Part shown: positions 35,508 to 43,333 of the stretch, piece after piece
Numbering within the stretch: position 1 is the stretch's first letter
How the letters are laid out: every line of letters begins with the position of its first letter
The notes under the pieces: generated by a model
Told to the model about the DNA's origin: nothing
What the model saw: the letters and a program-made list of their open reading frames with translations, nothing else
The model's database searches: none
Source of the DNA: JASDSY01 sp041441465
Lineage (GTDB): Bacteria; Muiribacteriota; UBA9980
Length of the DNA: 64,000 bases
Assembly: GCA_041441465.1 (NCBI GenBank)
Contig: JASDSY010000039.1
Span: forward strand, 1-64,000
Direction of reading: 5' to 3'
Position numbers and translations under genes: made by a program

Positions 35508-38180
35508 TTAAAGCGGAGCTGAGCATTTGCGGCACGATGTAGCGCCGGGCGGATTCATGTGCGCGCATTTTTTGCATATATTAATAACCTGCGCCCCCGG
35601 CGGAGTTGGACGTTGTTCAGCTGCCGGCCGTTCATTAGCAATTTCGACTTTCATATTATCGGCATTAATATTAGTTTCATTAATTTTTACATTTTCCGGC
35701 GACGTTAAATTCTGACGCTCTGGTTCCGCCGCCTTGGCAGCTGCATCAGAAAAATTAAAACCTGTAGATAAATTATTCTGTCCAGCGCTATTTACCTCGG
35801 ATTCCTGAGCAATCAACGGCGCCGCGCTTGTTTTTCTTTCAGCCGCAGCCGGTATAAAATCGGATTTTGGCGCTTCGGGCTGTGCCTTAGCCTGACTGGA
35901 AACCGCCGCCGTCTGCCCGCCTGACATAAGCCTTTCAGCGTTAAATACAGGAAACATACGGTCCCAATATCTTTTTAACGCCTGGTTATCCGGAAATTTT
36001 TTAACATAATTCTGGTATTCGTCTAATAATTCAAACCTCTTTTGAAGTTTGGTAAAAGAATTAGTATAATAATCGATCGTTATATCGTCAAATACGCCTT
36101 TTTCGAATAATTCGCGGCATAATTTCACGCATTCCTGATAATTTTTACGGTGAAATACCGCTGTTATAAGCATAATCTTTACTTCGACGTTATTTTTATC
36201 ATCTGCGCATACCGATTCATAAACTTTCATGGCCAGGTCACCCTTATCATTCGCCCTGATAAAAAATTCAAGCAAAAGGTTCCTGACGCGTTTATTTGAC
36301 GGATCGGCTGCATATATCCTCTGGTAAATATCGATAGCGTCCTGAGACAAATCATCATTTTTAACAAAAAAATCACACAGCAGGCCGAGTAATTTTTTAT
36401 CGTCCTTTTGTTTTTTATATAGAAGCTTATATTCAGTGATAGCTCTTTCGGTCTGCATATTCTTTTCAAGAAACGAATTAGCGAGATACCCATGTACGAT
36501 TTCATTTTTAGGATCGACATCCAGCACCTCGAGGGAGGTTTTAATACATTTATCATAGTCCTTGATTTTAAAATAACATGTCGATAATTTAGATTTTACT
36601 TTCGTCCTTTCGATAGGATCAACTGCGTTAAGAATAGCCTTCTCAAAACATTGGATAGCTTTCGGATAATTTTCCTGTTCCAGATATTCTATGCCGTTTT
36701 TATAGTCTTTGTGCGGGTCAGGTTTCATCATGAGCATTATCTGGCCGCCGAAATAACACCATAATATAAGGCCGAGCGTAACTACAATGATAATATATAT
36801 GTATAGCTTAGGAAGCGCCAAATCAATATATTCTATATAAAATTCATCGAGATTCGTATATATGGTTTTCATTCTTTTCAGGATTTCATCATGTTTAAAA
36901 TCTTCTTTATCCTCGAATATTTCTCTATAAAGCGCAAGCGCCTTTTCGTATTCTCTTTTTTCATACAAAGCTTCAGCGTCGCGGAATTTTTGTTCATATT
37001 TCTGGTTTGGATCCTTGTCACTCTGCTCACGAGCCGCGAGTTTTTTTAGATTTTCATCGATCAAAGTAGATTCGGCAGTGCCGCCGGATTTTTTCGGATT
37101 TTTTTTCATGGATGAAAGGGCGGTCTGCTGTTCTTTTTTAGCGCGTTCCTCAAGTTCCGTGACTTTAGCGGCATATTCTTTTTTTGCCGGATTTAAAGTC
37201 AGCGCCTCGTTATATCTTTCGGCGGCTTCATTGAACGAGCCTTTAGTTTCGAGATTTTGCGCTTCGGCTAAAAGCGTATCGATTTTTTCCTGATTGTATA
37301 TCGCGTTAAGTTTTTCATTTACCGGCTGGTAATTCGGATTTATCTGCTTTACCTTTTCAAAATAAACCCGCGCCTGTTTTAAGTCGCCGGAATTAAAAGC
37401 CTGTTCGCCTTTTTTAAAATCGCTGAATACCGGATTTTCATCGCTCATTATTTTTTTATAATACTTTTCAACATAGTCTGTAGCTTTTATTTTTTTCGCC
37501 GCTTCAATTTCATTCATGGCCCGGTAATAATTTTTAGATTCAAAGAAGCATAGCGCCATATTCGCATGTAAAAAAGCCAGCTCCGATGGATCATATTTTA
37601 TGGTCGGCGGCATGGAGGCTGCACTTTCCAGAGCCTTATTGCACTGCAAAATCGCGTTCGAATAATCGCCTTTGCTTATGAATAAGCTGGCAAGCCTGTT
37701 ATAAGTCGGAATATGATAGTTGAGAATTTCGAGATTTTCATAGTAAAGCTTATAAGCGCGGTCCATATTGCCGTTTTTCGCTGATTTTAAAGCTACAGCG
37801 GCGTTTATATCGCACTGAAGTGATTTGTATAACTCCTCATGCGGCGAATTAGCAAGCGCTTTTTTTATGTAAATAAGCGCCTCATCGTTATTTCCCTGCA
37901 AGTAAAGCATCTGGGCCACATAATAGTAAGAAGGCGCGTAAGAGCCGTCTTCTGCGATGGCCGCCTTGAATTTCGAATCAGCTTCGGCATTTTTATTAAG
38001 TTCTAAAAGTTTTTTACCTTCATCGCACAGTCTTTCGGCCTGCGCCCTGATCGCATAGGCAGGCTGCGGCTGGATTGCCGCAGTAAATTGGAAAAGAAAC
38101 AAGGCAATTAAAAATATTAAAACTTTAAGTGTAAAATTGACTCTAAAGTTGTTTATAGCCATTAATTTTCTAACAAGCAT
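35508..38180 (-). CDS. Membrane-spanning TPR protein with C-terminal zinc ribbon
   Basis: About 890 residues and the same architecture as the 31946-34618 protein: signal/anchor (about 12-35), TPRs (about 42-345), a charged region, a central transmembrane helix (about 460-482, YIYIIIVVTLGLILWCYFG) and cytoplasmic-side TPRs (about 500-725). A Ser/Ala/Glu-rich linker leads to a C-terminal zinc ribbon with CKKC and CRKC at the very end. The start at 38180 has GCGAGG 6 bases upstream; the in-frame ATG at 38204 does not. The zinc ribbon suggests a protein-binding tip in the cytoplasm, where the neighbouring PilZ protein also is. No enzymatic motif. Confidence 0.82.
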   Translation of the reverse strand: MLVRKLMAINNFRVNFTLKVLIFLIALFLFQFTAAIQPQPAYAIRAQAERLCDEGKKLLELNKNAEADSKFKAAIAEDGSYAPSYYYVAQMLYLQGNNDEALIYIKKALANSPHEELYKSLQCDINAAVALKSAKNGNMDRAYKLYYENLEILNYHIPTYNRLASLFISKGDYSNAILQCNKALESAASMPPTIKYDPSELAFLHANMALCFFESKNYYRAMNEIEAAKKIKATDYVEKYYKKIMSDENPVFSDFKKGEQAFNSGDLKQARVYFEKVKQINPNYQPVNEKLNAIYNQEKIDTLLAEAQNLETKGSFNEAAERYNEALTLNPAKKEYAAKVTELEERAKKEQQTALSSMKKNPKKSGGTAESTLIDENLKKLAAREQSDKDPNQKYEQKFRDAEALYEKREYEKALALYREIFEDKEDFKHDEILKRMKTIYTNLDEFYIEYIDLALPKLYIYIIIVVTLGLILWCYFGGQIMLMMKPDPHKDYKNGIEYLEQENYPKAIQCFEKAILNAVDPIERTKVKSKLSTCYFKIKDYDKCIKTSLEVLDVDPKNEIVHGYLANSFLEKNMQTERAITEYKLLYKKQKDDKKLLGLLCDFFVKNDDLSQDAIDIYQRIYAADPSNKRVRNLLLEFFIRANDKGDLAMKVYESVCADDKNNVEVKIMLITAVFHRKNYQECVKLCRELFEKGVFDDITIDYYTNSFTKLQKRFELLDEYQNYVKKFPDNQALKRYWDRMFPVFNAERLMSGGQTAAVSSQAKAQPEAPKSDFIPAAAERKTSAAPLIAQESEVNSAGQNNLSTGFNFSDAAAKAAEPERQNLTSPENVKINETNINADNMKVEIANERPAAEQRPTPPGAQVINICKKCAHMNPPGATSCRKCSAPL

Positions 38181-38310
38181 ACTAAACCTCGCTTTAATTC
38201 GCAAAAATAAAAATATGTATTAAGGTTAAGCTAACGCAAAAAATGAAATCATAATTTTAAAAAGGCCATCGCATTAAAATCAAATAATAAATGACAAAAA
38301 TAATTTGGGG

Positions 38311-39189
38311 CTAAATTTTATTTTTAAGCGCTTTAAGTTCATCGACTCTGAATAATGGCAATTTGACGCAGCCGCAAAGAGGATGCGAATTATTTTTAGG
38401 CCCGTGGCAGTCAGAGCCGCCGGTCATTATCAAGTTATAATCTTTCGCCATTTTCTCATAATGCGAAATAGCTGATTTATCGTGACTCGAATGAAAAACT
38501 TCTATACCGCATAATCCGGCTTTAACCAGATCAGGCATAAGATCGTCACGCTTGCTCAATCCCGGATGGGCTATTACAGGAATTCCGCCGAATTCACGCA
38601 CAAATTTTACTGCGTCAACCGGGAACATCTTATGCAGAACCTCTACATAGCATGGTTTGCCATTGCCAATATAACGGTCAAAAGCTGCGCGTTCATCTTC
38701 TACAATATTTTTTCTAACCATAGCGCGCGCAAGGTGCGGCCGGCCTAGGGACACCTCGCCGGTGGAGGCGTCTTGATTACATTTGCGATATTCTTCATAA
38801 ATATCTTCAAGAGTAAGGTCTTTAAAACCAATATTATTTATTTTTATTACCATCTGCCTCATGCGTTCAACGCGCGCGGCTTTAATTTCATTAAGCCGGG
38901 AAATAAACTCAGGGTTTTTATAATCAATAAAATATCCAAGAATATGAAGATCGGTATCTTTAATATCAGTATTTAATTCAATACCGGGAATAATTTCAAC
39001 GCCTTTGGCAAAGCCGACCGAAACAGCTTCGTCGATACCCGAAACTGAATCATGGTCTGTAACGGCCAGCACCGATATATCCTGCTTTGAAGCATAGGCT
39101 ACAAGCTCAGCCGGAGTAAAAGTACCGTCTGAAAATGTCGTATGTGTGTGTAAATCCGCAAATTTATAGATCTGTTGTGCAAAATACAT
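38311..39189 (-). CDS. PHP-domain phosphoesterase (TrpH/YciV-like)
   Basis: A 292-residue metal-dependent phosphoesterase. Metal ligands of the PHP fold are all visible: DLHTHTTFSDG (about 11-21), VTDHDS (about 43-48), GIELNT (about 67), the His of HILGYF, VIAHPG (about 197) and the C-terminal GGSDCHG (about 257). E. coli YciV (RNase AM) and related enzymes remove 3' phosphates from nucleotides such as pAp or trim RNA 5' ends. Which activity applies here cannot be told. AAGGAATT precedes the ATG. It follows the DUF523 gene by 44 bases on the same strand. Confidence 0.9.
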   Translation of the reverse strand: MYFAQQIYKFADLHTHTTFSDGTFTPAELVAYASKQDISVLAVTDHDSVSGIDEAVSVGFAKGVEIIPGIELNTDIKDTDLHILGYFIDYKNPEFISRLNEIKAARVERMRQMVIKINNIGFKDLTLEDIYEEYRKCNQDASTGEVSLGRPHLARAMVRKNIVEDERAAFDRYIGNGKPCYVEVLHKMFPVDAVKFVREFGGIPVIAHPGLSKRDDLMPDLVKAGLCGIEVFHSSHDKSAISHYEKMAKDYNLIMTGGSDCHGPKNNSHPLCGCVKLPLFRVDELKALKNKI

Positions 39190-39233
39190 ATAATTCCTTT
39201 AATTCCTTTTTATATATTAATTTTTTTACTATT

Positions 39234-39734
39234 TTATAATATATGGCCAAAAATATTTTTTAACTCTTCTTCGGACTGTATATCGGAAGCCAGAATAAAA
39301 TCAGGGCCGAACGATTTTAATAAAAGGGCGCCGAGAACGCCAGGCCCCTTTATTTTTGTTTTGGTAAACGTGCCGTCATAGACAAAATTTACTCCGCAGG
39401 AAGGACTGCATTCGGTAAGAAGCGCGCCTTTGACGTCCCATTTTTGGGCTATATCAAGAGCCATTAACGCGCCTTTCATAAAATTCTCGGTAACGTCAAT
39501 GCCTTTTGACGACAACACCCTGGCGCGGCCGTTAACGACATCCGTTCCATTCCCGCCGGAAATTTCAGACGGATCACGCGGAGTAGTAAGCGCGCCGAAT
39601 ACTTCGGGGCAAACCGGAATAACCTTTCCCGCTAAAAAATTTTTTTTTAAAAATTCCGAATCCGGAAGATGTTCATTTGTGCCGCATTTATAAGTACAAC
39701 GCAGGCCTAATTTACAATAAGACGCCAAAATCAT
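39234..39734 (-). CDS. DUF523 (YbbK family) protein
   Basis: A 166-residue cytoplasmic protein with the conserved cysteines and motifs of the DUF523 family: CKLGLRCTYKCGTNEH near the start, VIPVCPEVFGALTTPRDPSEI (about 38-58) and the TECSPSCG segment (about 107-114). The family is widespread and functionally uncharacterised; the Cys-rich pattern suggests a metal or Fe-S site. It heads the long minus-strand gene run. No Shine-Dalgarno is clear before the ATG. A perfect minus-strand -10 (TATAAT, 39784-39779) lies 45 bases upstream with a weak -35, giving a short leader. Confidence 0.88.
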   Translation of the reverse strand: MILASYCKLGLRCTYKCGTNEHLPDSEFLKKNFLAGKVIPVCPEVFGALTTPRDPSEISGGNGTDVVNGRARVLSSKGIDVTENFMKGALMALDIAQKWDVKGALLTECSPSCGVNFVYDGTFTKTKIKGPGVLGALLLKSFGPDFILASDIQSEEELKNIFGHIL

Positions 39735-39851
39735 AATTTTTCACTACTATTTAAATTTTTAAATTTATTCCGATAATTATTATATAACAAAACAATTCAA
39801 ACAAGTTAAATCGACTATTACTATTACACTAAACGAAAGGTTGTGGTAACA

Positions 39852-39983
39852 ATGAATTGCCCGAAATGTGATTCAAGCATGTGGTCAAGAATGGGAACTA
39901 TAGTAGAGTGCAGTCAATGCGGCTTCAGACAGGATGAATTATACAACTTTCACTACTTTAATAAGGCTAAATATTTAAAATAG
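39852..39983 (+). CDS. 43-residue zinc-ribbon protein
   Basis: A short ORF encoding MNCPKCDSSMWSRM..., with CPKC at residues 3-6 and CSQCG at 20-24, a two-knuckle zinc ribbon, followed by FRQDELYNFHYF and a basic end. The ATG is preceded by AAAGGTTGTGG at a workable distance. The two CxxC pairs with proper spacing, a polar content typical of small ribbon proteins, and a matched terminator downstream (40094-40123) argue that it is real. It is divergent from the DUF523 gene. Function unknown; such mini-ribbons can be nucleic-acid or protein-binding adapters. Confidence 0.7.
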   Translation: MNCPKCDSSMWSRMGTIVECSQCGFRQDELYNFHYFNKAKYLK

Positions 39984-40093
39984 CCGGTTAAATCCAGATA
40001 TTAAATTAAGCTTTTAACTCAAGATCAATAACACAAACCTTATACGTTCCACTCTAAATCGATCGGATAATCAAATTAAAATATAAAAACCAG

Positions 40094-40123
40094 AAGGCCG
40101 CGTCATAATATAGATGCGGCCTT
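40094..40123. terminator. Shared terminator between the mini-ribbon gene and nadA
   Basis: AAGGCCGCGTC (40094-40104) pairs with GATGCGGCCTT (40113-40123), 11 positions with one G-T wobble and an 8-base loop; TTATTT follows on the plus strand. The minus side (upstream AACCAG on the plus strand) is weaker but it also sits 20 bases past the nadA stop. Confidence 0.75.
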
Positions 40124-40142
40124 TATTTCATTCAGCGCAAAT

Positions 40143-41057
40143 TCACTTTACTTCAATCATACGGTTAATCGCAAGCAGCGCTTTTTCACGCACATCAACG
40201 GCGACCTGTATTTCAGGCTGCATGTCTTCGAGGCACCACAAAAGCTTTTCAAGCGTAATTTTCTTCATATTCGGGCAAATCGCAGATGGGGACAGCTCGT
40301 AAAATTTCTTGTCCGGCACCTCTTTGCTTAACCTGTAAATAAAACCGTTTTCGGTGCCAACAATGTACTCGTTTTCACCCTCGGCTTCGCGCGCATGCTT
40401 AAGCATTCCCTCGGTGCCAAGAGCATAATCAGCCATTTTAACTATTTTTTCGTCGCATTCGGGATGTACCATAACTTTTGCGGCAGGGTAAATTTTCCTT
40501 AATTTTTCAATAGCTTCTGGTAAAAATTTCATGTGCACCGGACAAAACCCATTCCATAAATGCATTTTTTTATTCGTCTTATCCTTTATGAAGCCGCCGA
40601 GATTTTTATCCGGAACAAAAATAAATTCTTCATAAGGAAGTTTTTCAACAATTTTTAACGCGTTAGCTGAAGTACAGCAATAATCAGATAACGCTTTTAT
40701 TTCAGCAGTTGAATTGACATAACAGATAACTTTTGCAGCTGGATGTTCTTTTTTCATTTTAAGTAAATCCTCAGGCAATATCATATTTGCCAGAGGGCAG
40801 CCTGCATCGGCGTCAGGCATTATGACTTTTTTATCAGGCGAAAGCATTTTAGCCGTCTCAGCCATGAAATAAACACCGCAAAAAACAATAACATCAGCAT
40901 TTGTTTTTTGCGCTTCAATTGAGAGGCCGAGGGAGTCCCCGACAAAATCAGCCACATCCTGCACTTCAGGATTTTGGTAGTTATGCGCTAAAATTACAGC
41001 ATTTCTTTGTTTTTTTAAATTTAATATCTTTTCTTTTAATTCGTTATTTGATTGCAT
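40143..41057 (-). CDS. nadA: Quinolinate synthase
   Basis: Fe-S enzyme that condenses iminoaspartate with dihydroxyacetone phosphate to quinolinate for NAD synthesis. 304 residues, normal for the short NadA form. Motifs: AVILAHNYQNPEVQDVADFVGDSL (about 19-42), FCGVYFMAETAKML (first cluster Cys), CYVNSTAEIKALSDYCCTSANA, VHPECDEKIVKMAD and a C-terminal CPNMKKITLEKL (last cluster Cys), followed by CLED. No nadB or nadC is nearby; iminoaspartate must come from a gene elsewhere or from aspartate dehydrogenase. It has a consensus promoter (41087-41115) and AGGGTGA before the ATG. Confidence 0.97.
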   Translation of the reverse strand: MQSNNELKEKILNLKKQRNAVILAHNYQNPEVQDVADFVGDSLGLSIEAQKTNADVIVFCGVYFMAETAKMLSPDKKVIMPDADAGCPLANMILPEDLLKMKKEHPAAKVICYVNSTAEIKALSDYCCTSANALKIVEKLPYEEFIFVPDKNLGGFIKDKTNKKMHLWNGFCPVHMKFLPEAIEKLRKIYPAAKVMVHPECDEKIVKMADYALGTEGMLKHAREAEGENEYIVGTENGFIYRLSKEVPDKKFYELSPSAICPNMKKITLEKLLWCLEDMQPEIQVAVDVREKALLAINRMIEVK

Positions 41058-41086
41058 CTTTAAATCACCCTGTTAATTATAGCAAA

Positions 41087-41115
41087 ATTATAAATTATTG
41101 TATTGCAATTGTCAA
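41087..41115 (-). promoter_or_regulatory. Consensus promoter of nadA
   Basis: Minus strand: TTGACA (41115-41110), 17 bases, TATAAT (41092-41087). Both hexamers are perfect. Start predicted near 41080, 23 bases before the ATG. No NadR/NrtR-like operator is obvious. Confidence 0.9.
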
Positions 41116-41178
41116 TAAAAAAATAAATACAAAAAACGCTAAAATTTTATTGACCATAAAGTTATAATCATAAAAAAA

Positions 41179-41214
41179 ACCGTACTTAAAGCAGGTTACT
41201 TACTTTAGCACGGT
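41179..41214 (-). terminator. Terminator of the WG-repeat gene
   Basis: ACCGTaCTtAAAG (from 41179) pairs imperfectly with CTTTaGcACGGT (to 41214). On the minus strand an eight-base T run (41178-41171) follows. It lies about 75 bases past the stop at 41288. Confidence 0.65.
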
Positions 41215-41287
41215 AAAATTTTTTATATATGGATAGTGTAAATAATTTAAGTATATAGTTACATATTAAAACAATTAAAAGATAAAA

Positions 41288-42259
41288 TTAATAATTCATG
41301 ATCTTCGCCATACCATCTGAAAAATTCCATACGACATCGTTATTAACCTCAAACTGCACAACGCCTTCGCTGTTAATAAACATCCATTTATAATCAAGCC
41401 TGACAAGCGCAAGACCTTCAGCGAATTGACTCGCAAGGTAATATTGCGGGTTAATTACTAGTTTCCCCTGTTTATCAATATATCCGCACTTGCCGGTACG
41501 CCATTTTCCTATATAAACCTGCGCAAGGCCGCCCGAAAAATCGCCGGCATCGTCAAACTGCGGATAAATTACAGTTTCGCCTTTTGAATTAATATAGCCA
41601 TGTTTGCCGTCAAGCTGTACAGAAGCTAGTCCCTCGGCAAAACCCCAGGCCCAGTCATATTTAAAATTTATTACGACTTTGCCCGACATATCGACAAAGC
41701 CCCATTTTTTATCAATTTGGACCGGCGCAAGACCGCCCGAAAAATTCCAGCATTTATCGTAATTAGGTTTCACAATAACCTGGCCTTCTGAATTAATATA
41801 GCCCCAATACTTGTTAAGCTTAACCTTAGCAAGGCCGTCAACGAACTTTTCAGCAAGCTCGAATTGAGGATTTATAACATACTGACCTGATTTATCAATA
41901 TAACCCCAGCGCTGGCCTATTTCGACAGGCGCAATTCCATTCTCGAAACGCCCTGCCTTGTCAAACTGATGATTTATCACTTTAACGCCGTTTTTATCAA
42001 TGAAACCCCATTTTGCCTTATGGTCGGTTCCGATACGAACATTAACGAGACCTTCCGAAAAAAAACCAACCTCATCATAAATTGCCGGAATGACTAAATT
42101 GCCAGCCTTATCCACAAATCCATACTTTTCTTTAATCATAACCATGGCAAGTCCTTCGGTAAAATCACCGACAGCTTCAAACTGCGGCGGAATTACCGTA
42201 ATACCATTTCTATTTATAAAACCATACCTGCCATTTTTCCCAGCAAATTCACTGTTCAT
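41288..42259 (-). CDS. WG-repeat protein (nine repeats)
   Basis: A protein of about 323 residues built almost entirely from nine ~35-residue WG repeats, each with the core W/YGFIDKxGxxVIxPQFD followed by F.EGLA. The last repeat is degenerate (MFINSEGVVQFEV). No signal peptide is seen. The WG motif is widespread in bacteria but its role is unclear; a repeat barrel or beta-propeller-like binding surface is likely. The start at 42259 has GAGAGG 6 bases upstream. The frame is open back to 42334, but that extension is hydrophobic and would cross the leader hairpin. An attenuator-like hairpin lies 44 bases upstream. Confidence 0.9.
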   Translation of the reverse strand: MNSEFAGKNGRYGFINRNGITVIPPQFEAVGDFTEGLAMVMIKEKYGFVDKAGNLVIPAIYDEVGFFSEGLVNVRIGTDHKAKWGFIDKNGVKVINHQFDKAGRFENGIAPVEIGQRWGYIDKSGQYVINPQFELAEKFVDGLAKVKLNKYWGYINSEGQVIVKPNYDKCWNFSGGLAPVQIDKKWGFVDMSGKVVINFKYDWAWGFAEGLASVQLDGKHGYINSKGETVIYPQFDDAGDFSGGLAQVYIGKWRTGKCGYIDKQGKLVINPQYYLASQFAEGLALVRLDYKWMFINSEGVVQFEVNNDVVWNFSDGMAKIMNY

Positions 42260-42302
42260 AATTATCCTCTCAGCAAAAACACTCGTTAAGCGATCGAACA
42301 AT

Positions 42303-42345
42303 AAAAAAAAGCCGTCCTTTATTTTTAAAATCAAAGGACTTGCTT
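42303..42345 (-). terminator. Terminator-like hairpin in front of the WG-repeat gene
   Basis: Minus strand: AAGC-AA-GTCCTTT (42345-42333) pairs with AAAGGAC-G-GCTT (42320-42309), followed by a T run. It stands between any upstream promoter and the WG coding region. There is no upstream minus-strand gene for it to terminate, so an attenuator role is possible. Confidence 0.55.
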
Positions 42346-42696
42346 ATAAAAAAACCATTATTTTAAAAATAAGAAGCATTTTTTATGCCAATTAACTTTA
42401 TTCTTAATTTTCAATATTTATAAATGTTTTATTACATTTATGATCAATTTTCTATTACTCTTTGAGTATCATGTTACTTTTTAAGTATTATTTTTGTAAT
42501 TAATAAATAAGTAATAAATAAAAATTTATTATACTATAACATACCTTATCGACAGATACAACAAGAAATTTTATAAATTTTTTCACGAAATTTTCTTATA
42601 ACGTTATTTTTAAAAGAAAAAACTAGAAAAAATTAGTAAAAAAAAGATTTTTTGTTTTTTTAAAACTAATTCATGTTTATTATGCTTTTTTTGTTA
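42346..42696. other. AT-rich intergenic region between the WG gene and groES
   Basis: Extremely AT-rich, with no ORF, tRNA or convincing hairpin. It should contain the minus-strand WG promoter, which I could not place. Confidence 0.55.
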
Positions 42697-42725
42697 TTGA
42701 CACACCCGATTAGTTTTAATATAAT
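42697..42725 (+). promoter_or_regulatory. Consensus promoter of groES-groEL
   Basis: TTGACA (42697-42702), 17 bases, TATAAT (42720-42725), both perfect. Start near 42732, just before the CIRCE operator. The leader to groES is about 200 bases. Confidence 0.95.
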
Positions 42726-42734
42726 AAGCCACAA

Positions 42735-42761
42735 TTAGCACTCAAGTAAAACGAGTGCTAA
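42735..42761 (+). promoter_or_regulatory. CIRCE operator (HrcA binding site)
   Basis: TTAGCACTC (42735-42743), 9-base spacer, GAGTGCTAA (42753-42761): an exact match to the CIRCE inverted repeat recognised by the repressor HrcA. It overlaps the transcript start of groESL. hrcA itself lies downstream at 45177, giving a classic heat-shock loop in which GroEL activates HrcA. No CIRCE is visible in front of hrcA. Confidence 0.97.
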
Positions 42762-42934
42762 CAAAAAAATAAAAACTTTCATTACTTTGGGCTTTTTTAT
42801 AATATCCAACACGGCAGTTAGTCAATTAGTTAATTCAAGCGTATTATTTTTTGCAAAATTGCAATGAAATAATATGCGAATTAAAAGTAAAAACCAATAA
42901 CAATTTGTAAAATCTTAAGGAGGTAATTTTCACA

Positions 42935-43237
42935 ATGAACGCTATGAAACTCAGACCACTCGGCAGCAGAGTGATAGTAAAACCTGAAACAACCGAAGAA
43001 AAAACCAAAGGCGGTATTTTCCTTCCAGAAACCGCTTCAAAAGAAAAACCGCAAGTTGGAACGGTATTAGCGGTAGGACCTGGAAAAGTTCTTGAAAACG
43101 GCCAGAAAGTAGCTTTAGAAGTTAAAGTTAACGACCGCGTTATCTTCTCAAAATACGCAGGCACAGAAATTAAAATTAACGACATCGAATATCTCATTTT
43201 AAGCGAAAACGACATCCTCGCAATAAGCAACGAATAA
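42935..43237 (+). CDS. groES: Co-chaperonin GroES
   Basis: 100 residues; caps the GroEL ring. Motifs: MKLRPLGSRVIVKPE start, the mobile loop around TKGGIFLPETASKEKP, VGTVLAVGPGK and a C-terminal YLILSENDILAI. AAGGAGG lies 11 bases before the ATG. First gene of the CIRCE-controlled operon, 96 bases before groEL. Codons are biased toward the most frequent ones, as expected for an abundant protein. Confidence 0.98.
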   Translation: MNAMKLRPLGSRVIVKPETTEEKTKGGIFLPETASKEKPQVGTVLAVGPGKVLENGQKVALEVKVNDRVIFSKYAGTEIKINDIEYLILSENDILAISNE

Positions 43238-43333
43238 TTTTAATTCATACTATTAATACTGCCGGTGCTTTATTAAAAAGACGGCGGCAAAAATTTTTAA
43301 AAAAACTTTTATTTTAAGGAGTGACTCTATAAG

